Source: JAVVHE01 sp038238915 (GTDB lineage Bacteria; Pseudomonadota; Alphaproteobacteria; Sphingomonadales; Sphingomonadaceae). From it: a stretch of 64,000 bases of DNA. Location: contig JBBSFH010000001.1 of assembly GCA_038238915.1 (NCBI GenBank), forward strand, positions 124,001-188,000. Direction: 5' to 3'. Made by a program: the position numbers and the translations under genes. Positions 27,119-36,358 of the stretch are shown piece after piece. The notes under the pieces are model-generated. The model was not told the origin of the DNA and searched no databases. It saw only the letters and a program-made list of their open reading frames with translations. Position 1 is the stretch's first letter. Each line of letters opens with the position of its first letter.

Positions 27119-28074
27119 TTCACGCACACCGCGCCCATTGCCTTGAACGCGGCGCAACGCTCGGGCGTTAGCGAACCCGTGCCTGTCGCGCGCAGGCGGT
27201 AGAGGGTGCGTCCATCGCGGACGATCGTTTCGATCTGGCGGTGCAGACCCGCCAGTTCGCCGTGCGCGGCGGTGGCGGCCGCCCAAGCGGCCTCGGCCTT
27301 GGCCTGCGTGGAAAAGGCCCCGATCTGGACGCCAGGTCCGCCCCCATGCGCAATCGCCTCGGCGACATCGGCGGCGGGCAGTTTGAATGTTTCGGGCGCG
27401 GAAGCGGTGGCAGCGCTCGGCGCATGTTTGGTTTTGGCCTTTGGTTTTGGGGCCAGGACCGGTTCGTCCTGCACAACGGACGTATCGATCGCCTCGGGCG
27501 CGGCTCGGTTGGCTGGGCGAGCCTTGATCGCAACCGATGGCGGGTTCGGCGTGACGCGCGCGGGTTCGGCGGGTGGCGCGGCGAGTTCGGCCGGCGTGGG
27601 AGCGTCGGCAGTGGCGTCCACCGGACCGTTTGCAGCGGCGGTGCCACGCAGCAGATCGGTAGGCGCGCGCGCGGGGGCGGGCTGCGCGGGGGGCGGCGAG
27701 ACCATGTCGTCACCGCTCGCCAGCGTCCCGATGGGATCGGCAGACCCGGCGGCGTCCCCGCCCGGCACGGCTGCGGTGGCGGTGGCGGTATCTGGGCCGA
27801 GGCGAGTCTTATACGGCGCGGCCGGCGCGCGGATCAGCGGGACTTCGCCGTTGGCTGCGGCCACCGTAGCCGCGTCGGGCGTGCTCATGCGACGCACGCC
27901 GATCACAAGGCCGATCGCGGCGACAAGCGCGATCGCCGCGCCGATGATCAACGCGCGCCAGCTGATGAGCGTGTGCGTGGGTTCGGGTTCGGGCAGGGCG
28001 CGCGCGGGTTTGGGCGCGCGCTCCATCCATGGCGGGGTTTCATCTTCGTCTTCGAGGATCGGGCGGCGGGCCAT
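27115..28074 (-). CDS. SPOR-domain membrane protein
   Basis: A 319-residue, bitopic inner-membrane protein. The cytoplasmic N-terminus has a Pro/Glu-rich segment, one membrane helix spans about 39-62 (ALIIGAAIALVAAIGLVIG), and a long Pro/Ala linker leads to a C-terminal SPOR domain (about 240-319: VQIGAFSTQAKAEAAWAA). SPOR domains bind denuded peptidoglycan at the division septum. ATG 28074 overlaps the argS stop by one base (TGATG). The operon links peptidoglycan turnover (nagZ) with chromosome condensation. Confidence 0.88.
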   Translation of the reverse strand: MARRPILEDEDETPPWMERAPKPARALPEPEPTHTLISWRALIIGAAIALVAAIGLVIGVRRMSTPDAATVAAANGEVPLIRAPAAPYKTRLGPDTATATAAVPGGDAAGSADPIGTLASGDDMVSPPPAQPAPARAPTDLLRGTAAANGPVDATADAPTPAELAAPPAEPARVTPNPPSVAIKARPANRAAPEAIDTSVVQDEPVLAPKPKAKTKHAPSAATASAPETFKLPAADVAEAIAHGGGPGVQIGAFSTQAKAEAAWAAATAAHGELAGLHRQIETIVRDGRTLYRLRATGTGSLTPERCAAFKAMGAVCVK

Positions 28075-29810
28075 CAGCGCATCTCCTCGACCGCTTCGAC
28101 GCCCATCAGCTTGAGGCCCGCGCGGATAACGGTTGCGACCGCATCGGCGAGTGCCAGACGAGCGGACGTAATCGCCGCATCGGTCTCGATCACGAAGCGG
28201 CGCGCCGGATCGTCGTTGCCTTTGTTCCACTGCGCGTGGAAGGCGGCGGCGAGGTCCGCGAGATAGAAGGCGATACGGTGCGGTTCGCGCGTGGAGGCGG
28301 CGGCGCGGATCGTGCGCGGCCATTGTGCGGCGAATTTCAAGAGGCCGAGTTCGTCCGCATCGAGCCGGGCGAGATCGGCGTCGGTGGCGGGGACGACGGA
28401 GATTCCCGCTTCCTCGGCGCGGCGGGAGAGCGATTTGATGCGGGCGTGGGCGTATTGGACGTAGAAGACGGGGTTATCCCTCGACATCTCGACCACCTTG
28501 GCGAAATCGAACTCGATCGTCATCTCCGCGCGGCGTGTCAGCATTATGAAGCGCACGACATCCTTGCCAACCTCTTCAACCACCTCGGCCAGCGTCACGA
28601 AATTGCCCGAGCGCTTGGACATTTTCACCGGCTCGCCGTTCCGGAACAGGTGGACGAGGCTGACGAGTTTCACATCGAGCTGCACGCGCCCATCGGTGAT
28701 CGCCGCCACCGCCGCGACGATGCGCTTGACGGTGCCCGAATGGTCCGCCCCCCATATGTTGACCAGCGCGTCGGCATTCGCTGCCTTCTGCGCGTGGTAG
28801 GCGATGTCCGCGCCGAAATAGGTCCATTCGCCCGTCGATTTCTTGAGCGGGCGATCCTGATCGTCGCCGAACCGGGTCGAGCGGAACAGGGTGAGCGTGG
28901 CGGGCTCCCACTCGTCCGCCTCGTCGATGCTCTTGGGGCGTTCGAGTTTGCCCTCGTACACCAGTCCCCTGGCGCGCAGCGCATCTGCGGTGGCCTGGAC
29001 CGCGCCAGATGCCTGCACGGCCGCCTCCGAGGCGAAGACGTCATGATGAATGCCGAGCAGTCCCAGATCATGGCGGATCAGGTCCATCATCGCGGCAACC
29101 GCGCACGTGCGGAAAGTGCCAAGCCAATCCGCCTCGGGGGCGGCGTAGGCGGGGCCGAACTCGGCGGCGAGCGCCTGGCCGAGCGGGATCAGGTAATCGC
29201 CAGGGTAAAGGCCCTCGGGGATGGTGATCGCCTCCCCCAGCGCCTCGCGGTAGCGCAGGTGGACCGACCGCGCGAGGATATCGACCTGCCCGCCCGCATC
29301 GTTGATGTAATATTCGCGGATAACCCGATCGCCCGCCGCCTCGAGCACCGAGGCGAGCGCATCGCCCACCACCGCGCCACGGCAGTGGCCCATGTGCATC
29401 GGCCCGGTGGGATTGGCGGACACATATTCGACGTTGACGGTGTGGCCGGTTGGCTTCGCGGCACGGCCGTAGTCGTCGCCCGCCGCCTCGATCGCGCGCA
29501 GTTCACCCAGCCACTGCGCGGGCGCGAGCCGGACGTTGAGGAAGCCGGGGCCCGCCACTTCGGCCTCCGCGATGCCGTCCACACGCGCCAGTTTCTGTGC
29601 GATCGCAGTTGCGAGATCACGTGGTTTCAACCCGGCAGGCTTGGCGAGCGCCATCGCGGCGTTGGTTGCGATATCGCCATGGCTGGCGTCGCGCGGCGGT
29701 TCGACCGTGATGCCCGCGCGCGACAGCCCGGCGGGAAGCGCGCCCTCGGCCTCGAGCGCGTCGAGCGCGGCGGTCAACTGGACGTGGAAGCGATCGAAGA
29801 CGTCGGGCAA
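28074..29810 (-). CDS. argS: Arginyl-tRNA synthetase
   Basis: A 578-residue class I synthetase. HIGH-type motif HMGH in SANPTGPMHMGHCRGA, KMSKR in PVKMSKRSGN, and the N-terminal Add-1 domain with PPRDASHGDIATNAAM. Length is normal for alphaproteobacteria. The start is TTG at 29810 (MPDVFDRFH), preceded by GGAACC; upstream in-frame codons give no better start. First gene of the argS-SPOR-nagZ-scpAB run. Confidence 0.96.
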   Translation of the reverse strand: MPDVFDRFHVQLTAALDALEAEGALPAGLSRAGITVEPPRDASHGDIATNAAMALAKPAGLKPRDLATAIAQKLARVDGIAEAEVAGPGFLNVRLAPAQWLGELRAIEAAGDDYGRAAKPTGHTVNVEYVSANPTGPMHMGHCRGAVVGDALASVLEAAGDRVIREYYINDAGGQVDILARSVHLRYREALGEAITIPEGLYPGDYLIPLGQALAAEFGPAYAAPEADWLGTFRTCAVAAMMDLIRHDLGLLGIHHDVFASEAAVQASGAVQATADALRARGLVYEGKLERPKSIDEADEWEPATLTLFRSTRFGDDQDRPLKKSTGEWTYFGADIAYHAQKAANADALVNIWGADHSGTVKRIVAAVAAITDGRVQLDVKLVSLVHLFRNGEPVKMSKRSGNFVTLAEVVEEVGKDVVRFIMLTRRAEMTIEFDFAKVVEMSRDNPVFYVQYAHARIKSLSRRAEEAGISVVPATDADLARLDADELGLLKFAAQWPRTIRAAASTREPHRIAFYLADLAAAFHAQWNKGNDDPARRFVIETDAAITSARLALADAVATVIRAGLKLMGVEAVEEMR

Positions 29811-29933
29811 GCGGATGGTTCCAAGGTAAGCCGGCGCAGCGTGTAGCGCGCGGTGCGGCGCGCGTCACGCGGGCGCGATTGCGATGTGCCCAAACCCCCC
29901 GATATCTCCGCCGCCGCCGCGCGCCCTCCAGAC

Positions 29934-31523
29934 CTACTGGCAGACGTCGCGCCGGCGCGTCTCGGGCAGCCAGATCACGCTCACCACCAGCGCCAGCGCG
30001 ACCACCGCGAAGGTGTACCACAACCCTGCGAAAGCATCCCCGGTCCTGGCGACGATATATTGCGTCACGAACGGCAGGAACCCGCCGAAATAGCCCGTCG
30101 CGACATGGTAGGGCAACGACATCGACGTATAGCGGATGCGCGCGGGAAACAGTTCTACGAGCACCGCCGCCGCCGCTCCGATGGTGGCCGCCGTCAGCAC
30201 GCCCAGCCCGAAGATCGCGAGCATGATCCGCCAGCGATCGATCGCGCCGGGATCGGCCTTCGCCGGATATCCCGCGCGCACGAGCGCCGCGCCGAGCGCC
30301 ACGTCGGAGGTCGCGGCAAGCTGTTCGCCACCGACCGTTATGGCAAGTGCCGGACCCGTGCGCTTGGTGTAGCTCACCCCATGTTTGGCGAGATAATCGA
30401 GCACGCGCCCGCACGCCGTTGCCTGACCCTTGGCGGCGAAGACATCGTAAGCGCAGTCCTCCCCCGTCACCACCACCGGCGCGCGCGCGCTGGCGGCGAC
30501 CAGCGCCGGGTTCGCTCCGCGCGCGATCTGGTGATAGAGCGGGAAAAGCAGGACCAGCGTCAAAGCATAGCCCGCGATCGTGATCGGCCGTCGCCCGATC
30601 TTGTCCGAAAGCCAGCCGAAGCCGACCACGAACGGTGCCATCGCCAATAGCGGTAGCCCCACCAGGATCCGCGCCGTCGTCTCCTCCACCTGCATCGCGC
30701 CGTGGAGGAAGAACAGCGTGTAGAACTCGCTGGTATAGAAGATCACCGTCAGCCCGGCAGCGATGCCGATCATCGCCACGAACATCGCGCGGCGATTGGG
30801 CCTGGTGGCGAAACTTTCGCGCAGCGGGGTTTGCGCGCACGTTCCTGCGGCTTTCATTGCCGAGAACACCGGGCTCTCGTGCAATTGCAGGCGGATATAG
30901 AGCGAGATCGCCAGCATGACGATCGAGATCAGGAACGGTACGCGCCACCCCCACGCGAGCCACTGCGCCTTGTCGAGCACGCCCTGCGTACCCAGCACCA
31001 CGCCGAGCGAAAGCAGGAACCCGCCGGTGATCGAAACCTGGATCCAGCTCGTATGCAGCCCGCGTTTGCCCGGCGGTGCGTGCTCGGCGACGTAAATCGC
31101 CGCGCCGCCGAACTCGCCTCCCAGCGCCAGCCCCTGCGCGAGCCTGCACAGCACCAGCAGCGCGGGTGCCCACACTCCGGCGGTCGCATAGGTCGGCAGC
31201 AGCCCCACCGCCACCGTCGCGCCGCCCATCAGCGTGATCGTGACGAGAAACGTCTTCTTGCGCCCTATCATGTCGCCCAATCGTCCGAACACGATCGCGC
31301 CGAGCGGCCGCACCCCGAACCCGGCGCCGAAGGTGGCGAGCGATTTCAGCAGCGCGGCGGTCGGATTGTCCGAAGGGAAGAACAGTCCGCCCAGCAGCGC
31401 GGCCAAGGTGCCGTAGACGAAGAAATCATACCATTCGAACACGCTGCCCAGGCTCGATGCCACGATCACCAGCCGCGCGCGCGCGGGGCTGATCGTGTCG
31501 GTCGCAATCGCCATCGTCGCCAA
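29934..31523 (-). CDS. MFS transporter, metabolite:H+ symporter (MHS) type
   Basis: A 529-residue, 12-helix transporter of the MHS branch (ShiA/ProP-like). SSLGSVFEWYDFFVYGTLAA is the hallmark N-terminus; RPLGAIVFGRLGDMIGRKKT is the loop 2-3 signature. TTG at 31523 is preferred because GGGGAGG lies 8 nt upstream; an ATG at 31514 is too far from that site. Unusual: about 90 hydrophilic residues, including two cysteines, are inserted between the eighth and ninth helices (FPLYHQIA to IDRWRIMLAIF). MHS carriers take up organic acids or osmolytes; substrate unknown. Confidence 0.88.
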   Translation of the reverse strand: MATMAIATDTISPARARLVIVASSLGSVFEWYDFFVYGTLAALLGGLFFPSDNPTAALLKSLATFGAGFGVRPLGAIVFGRLGDMIGRKKTFLVTITLMGGATVAVGLLPTYATAGVWAPALLVLCRLAQGLALGGEFGGAAIYVAEHAPPGKRGLHTSWIQVSITGGFLLSLGVVLGTQGVLDKAQWLAWGWRVPFLISIVMLAISLYIRLQLHESPVFSAMKAAGTCAQTPLRESFATRPNRRAMFVAMIGIAAGLTVIFYTSEFYTLFFLHGAMQVEETTARILVGLPLLAMAPFVVGFGWLSDKIGRRPITIAGYALTLVLLFPLYHQIARGANPALVAASARAPVVVTGEDCAYDVFAAKGQATACGRVLDYLAKHGVSYTKRTGPALAITVGGEQLAATSDVALGAALVRAGYPAKADPGAIDRWRIMLAIFGLGVLTAATIGAAAAVLVELFPARIRYTSMSLPYHVATGYFGGFLPFVTQYIVARTGDAFAGLWYTFAVVALALVVSVIWLPETRRRDVCQ

Positions 31524-31619
31524 CCGCTATTCCTCCCCGGATTGCGGTCCAGCATGGGGGAGAGCCGGTGCGGGAGCAACCTCTTCCCAACGCGCTCGGG
31601 TGGCCACTAGAGACACGTC

Positions 31620-33830
31620 GTGGCTCGATCGTCCGCCCCCACCCCCTCCGCCCTTCGGGCACCTCCCCCAGAGGGGGAGGATGGCGCTAATCCTCCCCCC
31701 TTGGGGGCGGTGCCCCGCAGGGGCGGAGGGGGAGCGGGGGCGGACCTCATCATCCGGTCCACGGCCGAAGCGGCGGCCGAACTCGCCTGCCTCGCCGCCG
31801 AGATCGCCGCGCACGCGCGCGCCTACCATGCCGAGGATGCGCCTACGATCGATGACGCCGCCTATGACGCGCTCGTCCGCCGCAATGCCGAGCTCGAAGC
31901 CGCCTTCCCCGACCTCGTCCGCGCGGACAGCCCCGCGGACCGCGTGGGTGCCGCGCCCGATACGCGCTTCGCAAAGGTGGCACATTCGGCCGCGATGCTC
32001 AGCCTCGACAATGCCTTCAGCCCCGAGGAAGCGCACGAATTCGTCGCGCGCGTCCGGCGTTACCTCGCCCTCGCGCCCGAAGCCGAGGTCGCGCTCACCG
32101 TCGAACCCAAGATCGATGGATTGTCGGCCAACCTCACCTACGAACACGGCCATCTCGTCCGCGGCGCCACGCGCGGCGACGGCACCACGGGGGAGGACAT
32201 CACCCCCAATCTGCGCACGCTCGCCGATATCCCGGCGAGGCTTGCGGGCACCGGCTGGCCCGAACGCCTCGAAATACGCGGCGAGGTCTACATGGCGCGC
32301 GCCGATTTCGCCGCCTTGAACGCTGCGCTCGCCGCCGCAGGCGAGCGCACGCTGGCCAATCCGCGCAACGGGGCTGCGGGATCGCTGCGCCAGCTCGACG
32401 TGTCGATCACCGCAAGCCGCCCACTCAGGTTCCTCGCCCACGGCTGGGCGGCGGCCTCCGTCCCTTTCGCCACCACCCAGCACGAAGCGATGGCGAAAAT
32501 CGCCGCGTGGGGTTTTCCCGTTGCCAAGATCTCGCTCGCCCACGCCGAAGCCGAAGCCCTCGCCCGTTACGAGGTCATCGAACGCGCACGGCCCGATCTG
32601 CCCTTCGAGATCGACGGCGTCGTCTACAAGGTGAACCGCCTCGATTGGCAGCAACGCCTCGGCGCGCAGGCGAAGGCGCCGCGCTGGGCGCTCGCGCATA
32701 AATTCGCCGCCGAGCGTGCGACCACGCGCCTGCTCGCGATCGACATCCAGGTCGGCCGCACCGGCGCGCTCACCCCGGTGGCGCGCCTCGAACCCGTGAG
32801 CGTGGGCGGCGTGGTAGTGACCAACGCCACGCTCCACAACGAGGACGAAATCGCGCGCAAGGACGTGCGCATCGGCGATCTGGTCGAAGTCCAGCGCGCG
32901 GGCGACGTCATCCCGCAGGTGCTGGGCTGGACCGGGGACGCCACCGAACACGCGGCGCGCCTACCCTTCGCGTATCCGCTTCGCTGCCCGGAATGCGACA
33001 GCGAGGCGACACGCGAACCCGGCGAGGTGGTGCGCCGCTGCACCGGCGGGCTGATCTGCCCCGCGCAGGCGGTCGAGCGGCTACGGCACTTCGTCTCCCG
33101 CCGTGCGATGGACATCGACGGGCTTGGCGCGAAAACCATCGAGGAGTTCCATGGCCTCGGCTGGCTCAACACCCCTGCGGACATCTTCCGCCTCCACGCG
33201 CACTCGGGCGACATCCTCGCGCGCGAAGGGTGGAAGGAGAAGTCGCTCGCCAACCTGCTCGCCGCGATCGACGCGCGCCGCACCCCGCCCTTGGATCGCT
33301 TCCTCTTCGCGCTCGGTATCCGCCACGTGGGCGAGGTGACCGCGCGCGATCTGGCGCGCGCGTTCGTGCGCTTCGATGCGTTCGCCCACGCGTGCCAAGC
33401 CGCTGCCGCCGATGTGGCGGGTATGGAGCGGCTGACCGCGATCGAGGGGATCGGCCCGGTGGTTGCCGCCGCGCTCGCCGCCTTTTTCCACGAGGCGCAC
33501 AACCGCGCGGTGATCGCCGATCTGCTGGGCGAATTGACCCCGGCGGATCACGTCCGCGAGACGCGCGCCAGCCCGGTCAGCGGCAAGACGATCGTTTTCA
33601 CCGGCGCGCTTGCAGGGCTGAGCCGGGACGAGGCGAAGGCGCAGGCCGATGCGCTCGGCGCGCGCGTGGCAGCATCGGTTTCGGCGAAGACCGATTTGGT
33701 GGTCGCGGGGGCGGACGCGGGTGGGAAGCTCGCCAAGGCGGCGGCGTTCGGCATCGAGGTAATCGACGAGGCCGCCTGGGCGACGATCTGGGCAGGATCG
33801 CAAAGCGCCACCCATGCGTCAGACGCATAG
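31620..33830 (+). CDS. ligA: NAD-dependent DNA ligase LigA
   Basis: A ligase of 736 residues if read from GTG 31620. Adenylation lysine in VEPKIDGLSANL, then the OB fold, a four-Cys zinc finger (CPECDSEATR, RRCTGGLICPAQ), helix-hairpin-helix repeats and a C-terminal BRCT domain (TIVFTGALAGLSRDEAKAQA). It seals nicks in replication and repair. The start is uncertain: in-frame candidates are GTG 31620, TTG 31701 and GTG 31710, and the first ~42 residues are Pro/Gly-rich and encoded by the palindromic repeat. The conserved Ia domain begins about STAEAAAELACLA, so 31710 is a plausible true start. Confidence 0.93.
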   Translation: MARSSAPTPSALRAPPPEGEDGANPPPLGAVPRRGGGGAGADLIIRSTAEAAAELACLAAEIAAHARAYHAEDAPTIDDAAYDALVRRNAELEAAFPDLVRADSPADRVGAAPDTRFAKVAHSAAMLSLDNAFSPEEAHEFVARVRRYLALAPEAEVALTVEPKIDGLSANLTYEHGHLVRGATRGDGTTGEDITPNLRTLADIPARLAGTGWPERLEIRGEVYMARADFAALNAALAAAGERTLANPRNGAAGSLRQLDVSITASRPLRFLAHGWAAASVPFATTQHEAMAKIAAWGFPVAKISLAHAEAEALARYEVIERARPDLPFEIDGVVYKVNRLDWQQRLGAQAKAPRWALAHKFAAERATTRLLAIDIQVGRTGALTPVARLEPVSVGGVVVTNATLHNEDEIARKDVRIGDLVEVQRAGDVIPQVLGWTGDATEHAARLPFAYPLRCPECDSEATREPGEVVRRCTGGLICPAQAVERLRHFVSRRAMDIDGLGAKTIEEFHGLGWLNTPADIFRLHAHSGDILAREGWKEKSLANLLAAIDARRTPPLDRFLFALGIRHVGEVTARDLARAFVRFDAFAHACQAAAADVAGMERLTAIEGIGPVVAAALAAFFHEAHNRAVIADLLGELTPADHVRETRASPVSGKTIVFTGALAGLSRDEAKAQADALGARVAASVSAKTDLVVAGADAGGKLAKAAAFGIEVIDEAAWATIWAGSQSATHASDA
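31631..31745. repeat. Imperfect 115-nt palindrome resembling a REPIN at ligA 5' end
   Basis: Left arm begins GTCCGCCCCCACCCCCTCCG and runs to GGGGGAGGA; the right arm is its near reverse complement, ending GGAGCGGGGGCGGAC. The centre is GGCGCTAA. Each arm itself contains small hairpins (CCCTTCGGG, CCTCCCCCAGAGGGGGAGG). Two inverted REP units of this kind form REPINs, spread by RAYT transposases. The element includes or abuts the ligA start codons. Only one copy was seen in this window. Confidence 0.75.
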
Positions 33831-33928
33831 CTGCTGCGCTGCATTATCGGCTGACTGACCACGTTACGATCAATTATATCCGCAGCGCACGAGCGGTCTG
33901 GTTCGCTTCGTGCCGTAGGAGATTTCTC

Positions 33929-34060
33929 ATGACGACCCCCACCGCCCCGCTTCCGCGCAATCCTGTTGCCGTTGCCCACGCGCCGCAGCTCGGCCGACGC
34001 CGTATTACCCCGATGTTCCAGCCGCAGGCGCTGCCGCTGTTCCATGCTTTCCGCGCATAG
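33929..34060 (+). CDS. Possible 43-residue peptide gene
   Basis: A short frame with a good ribosome site: AGGAG 8 nt before the ATG, inside the gap between ligA and the convergent prmA. The peptide is Pro/Ala/Arg-rich (TTPTAPLPRNPVAVA, then LGRRRITPMFQPQ) with no signal peptide or membrane helix. No family recognised. It ends 3 nt from the prmA stop. Confidence 0.4.
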   Translation: MTTPTAPLPRNPVAVAHAPQLGRRRITPMFQPQALPLFHAFRA

Positions 34061-34063
34061 CCG

Positions 34064-34918
34064 CTAGGCGCGGCGGAACTCGAGCGCGGGCCACGCGACG
34101 CCCGCCGGGCGCGCGACCGTAATCAGCCCGCGCCCGCGATACGCCGCCAGCACCCGGCGCGCCTGCCCCTGCAGCAGCCCGGCGAGCACCAGTCGCCCGC
34201 CGGGCGCCAGCGCGCGTATGATATCGGGTGCCATCGCGCGCAATGGCCGCGCGAGGATGTTCGCGACGATCAGATCGAAGCCCCCGGACAGTGCGGAGGC
34301 GTGCATGCCATCGGCCTGGATCAGCTCGATCATTCCGCGTCCGCGCCCCGCGCGTGCGCCGTTGATCCGCAAATTCTCCCGAGCCACCTCAACCGCGACC
34401 GGATCGATATCCGCCGCCACCACGCGCGCCCCGCGCCAGCGTCGCGCAATGCCGAGCGCGAGCACACCGGTCCCGGTGCCCAGATCGAGCGCGCGGCGCA
34501 CGGGCGTTCCCGCGCGCGCCATGCGATCGATCGCGGCGAGGCAGTTCACCGTGGTTGCGTGATGCCCGGTGCCGAACGCGCGCCCGGCTTCGATCCGCAA
34601 GCCGACGCGACCGGGCCGCAGCGTGTGCGCGAACGCCTGTGCATAGACGTGGAAGCGACCGATCGTGATCGGCACCAGCGCGGACTGGGAGAAGCGCACC
34701 CAATCGCGTTCTTCCAGAACGCGCACGTTTGGCGGCGCATCCGCCGAAGGCGCGAGTGCTGCGAGCGCTGCGATCAGCGCGTCATCGGGCCGCTCTTCGG
34801 CATAGGCTTCGAGCCGCCAGCTGCCGTCCTCGCGTTCGTGCGCGGCGATCGTAAATCCGGGCAGATCGGCCTCGGCAGCTTCCGCCTCGGTGCAGGCGAC
34901 GCTGACGACGAATGTCAA
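34064..34918 (-). CDS. prmA: Ribosomal protein L11 methyltransferase
   Basis: A 284-residue class I SAM methyltransferase that trimethylates L11. N-terminal substrate-binding part (about 1-110), then AFGTGHHATTVNCL, SAM motif I ALDLGTGTGVLALG, AADIDPVAVEVARENL and DLIVANILARPLRAM, all characteristic of PrmA. The TTG at 34918 overlaps the stop of the SDR gene (TTGA). The two are probably cotranscribed. Confidence 0.94.
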   Translation of the reverse strand: MTFVVSVACTEAEAAEADLPGFTIAAHEREDGSWRLEAYAEERPDDALIAALAALAPSADAPPNVRVLEERDWVRFSQSALVPITIGRFHVYAQAFAHTLRPGRVGLRIEAGRAFGTGHHATTVNCLAAIDRMARAGTPVRRALDLGTGTGVLALGIARRWRGARVVAADIDPVAVEVARENLRINGARAGRGRGMIELIQADGMHASALSGGFDLIVANILARPLRAMAPDIIRALAPGGRLVLAGLLQGQARRVLAAYRGRGLITVARPAGVAWPALEFRRA

Positions 34919-35616
34919 CGCACGTAGCTCGCGCCATTCAGATCGAGCGTCGCCCCGGTCATCGATGGGGGCGCATCGAGCGCGGCGTAGCAGATCACGT
35001 TCGCCGCCTCCGCCACCGTGGCGACGCGGCCGAGCGGAATATCGGCGGCCACCTGCGCGCCGCCACGCGTGGCGAGATACTCCTCCGCCATGCCCGTCAT
35101 CACGAAGCCGGGCGCGACGCAGTAGGCGAGGATGTTTTCGTGCGCATGCGCGCGCGCGTAGGTTTTGGTCATCGCGGTGATGCCCGCCTTGGATGCGGCA
35201 TAGTGCGCGTTTTCCGGCCCGTCCCCGCGCGCTGCGGCGCGGGAGCCAAGGTTCACGAGACGGCCACCGCCTTGGGCCTGAAAGTGGAGGATGGCGAGGC
35301 GGCACAGGTCCGCTGCAGCAAACAGGTTGATCTGCATCGTGCGCGCCCACTCGACCCGAAAGCGCGCGCCATCGGCGAGCGGGGCATCGGTGAACACACC
35401 CGCGTTGTTGATCAGCACGTCGATGCGGCCACCGAGTTGGGCCAGCGCGGTGGTCCAGAGCGCCTCGGTGGCTTGGGGCTGTGCGAGATCGGCGGCGATC
35501 TGGCGCTCGCCGCCATGCGTGGAGTGGCCAACCACGTTCGCGCCGCGACGCCGGAGTTCGGCGAGCGTCGCTGCTCCGATGCCTTTGGACGTGCCGGTAA
35601 CGAGGATGTTGGGCAT
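34915..35616 (-). CDS. SDR-family oxidoreductase
   Basis: A 233-residue classical SDR: VTGTSKGIGAATL (cofactor), LINNAGVF, catalytic YAASKAGITAM, and a C-terminal TGATLDLNGASYVR typical of FabG-like enzymes. Substrate unknown. It overlaps prmA by TTGA. Divergent from vapBC with 74 nt between. Confidence 0.87.
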   Translation of the reverse strand: MPNILVTGTSKGIGAATLAELRRRGANVVGHSTHGGERQIAADLAQPQATEALWTTALAQLGGRIDVLINNAGVFTDAPLADGARFRVEWARTMQINLFAAADLCRLAILHFQAQGGGRLVNLGSRAAARGDGPENAHYAASKAGITAMTKTYARAHAHENILAYCVAPGFVMTGMAEEYLATRGGAQVAADIPLGRVATVAEAANVICYAALDAPPSMTGATLDLNGASYVR

Positions 35617-35690
35617 TACGGCTCCGCGTGGCGTGGACGGGCGTTCTAGATGCGTGGTAGAAACCGCGCAACCTTCCAGCAGGAGAGACG

Positions 35691-35975
35691 ATGCGCCAGC
35701 TGAACATCAAGAACGATGAGGCTTATGCGATCGCAGAAAGTTTGGCGGCGAATCGGGGCGAGAGCATGACTGCGGTGGTCGTCGGCCTGCTCAAACAGGA
35801 GGCCGACCGGGTCAAACCGCCACGAAAAACGCCCGAGCATGTCGCAAGGATTATCGAGCGCGTTAATGCGAGTCTCGAGCCGCTTCATCGCCGGATGCGC
35901 GAGGACAAGCAACGCCATCCAACCACCGAAGAGTTCGACGCCTGGATGTATGACGAGAACGGTTTGCCGAGGTGA
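35691..35975 (+). CDS. vapB: VapB-family antitoxin
   Basis: A 94-residue antitoxin. The N-terminus MRQLNIKNDEAYAIAESLAA is the short ribbon-helix-helix DNA-binding segment of the PSK/VapB-type transcription factors, and the C-terminal half (about 40-94) is charged and likely binds the toxin. AGGAGAGACG precedes the ATG. The toxin gene overlaps by GTGA. Autoregulation by the VapBC complex at the upstream 74 nt is expected from the family. Confidence 0.87.
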   Translation: MRQLNIKNDEAYAIAESLAANRGESMTAVVVGLLKQEADRVKPPRKTPEHVARIIERVNASLEPLHRRMREDKQRHPTTEEFDAWMYDENGLPR

Positions 35976-36358
35976 TCGTCGTCGATACTTCTGCGCTCCT
36001 CGCCATCCTGTTCCAGGAAACTGAAAAAGTCCGGTTTATCGAAAGAATCGCGCTAGCCGAGCCAGCCGTCGTGCCCGCGCCCGTATATGTCGAGGCCGCG
36101 CTTAGAGTGGAGCATCGGGCGGACGTCGGCTATTCGCTCGGGCTCGACACGCTTATCCCCGACCTGGAGCTGAAGATCGTACCGTTCACTGACGAACACG
36201 CGTTCGAGGCGCGTGAAGCCTTTCGGCGGTTCGGGCTCGGCCGCCACGGTCTCAACTTCGGCGATTGCATGGTTTACGCCGTCGCCAAGCTTGCCGACGC
36301 CCCGCTGTTGTTCAAAGGCGAGGATTTCGCGCTGACTGACATTCGCTCCGCACTATAA
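35972..36358 (+). CDS. vapC: VapC-family PIN-domain toxin
   Basis: A 128-residue PIN ribonuclease. The acidic metal-binding residues are visible: D5 in VVDTSALLA, E41 in VYVEAAL, D98 in LNFGDCMVYAVAK and D118 in FKGEDF. VapC toxins cleave tRNA or rRNA when freed from VapB. GTG 35972 overlaps vapB. Its 3' end overlaps the convergent mntH by 6 bp (36353-36358). The active site looks intact. Confidence 0.92.
   Translation: MIVVDTSALLAILFQETEKVRFIERIALAEPAVVPAPVYVEAALRVEHRADVGYSLGLDTLIPDLELKIVPFTDEHAFEAREAFRRFGLGRHGLNFGDCMVYAVAKLADAPLLFKGEDFALTDIRSAL

Noticed and set aside
28029..29846. 605-codon plus-strand frame opposite argS
   Set aside because: argS is unambiguous on the minus strand; the other frame has shadow composition.
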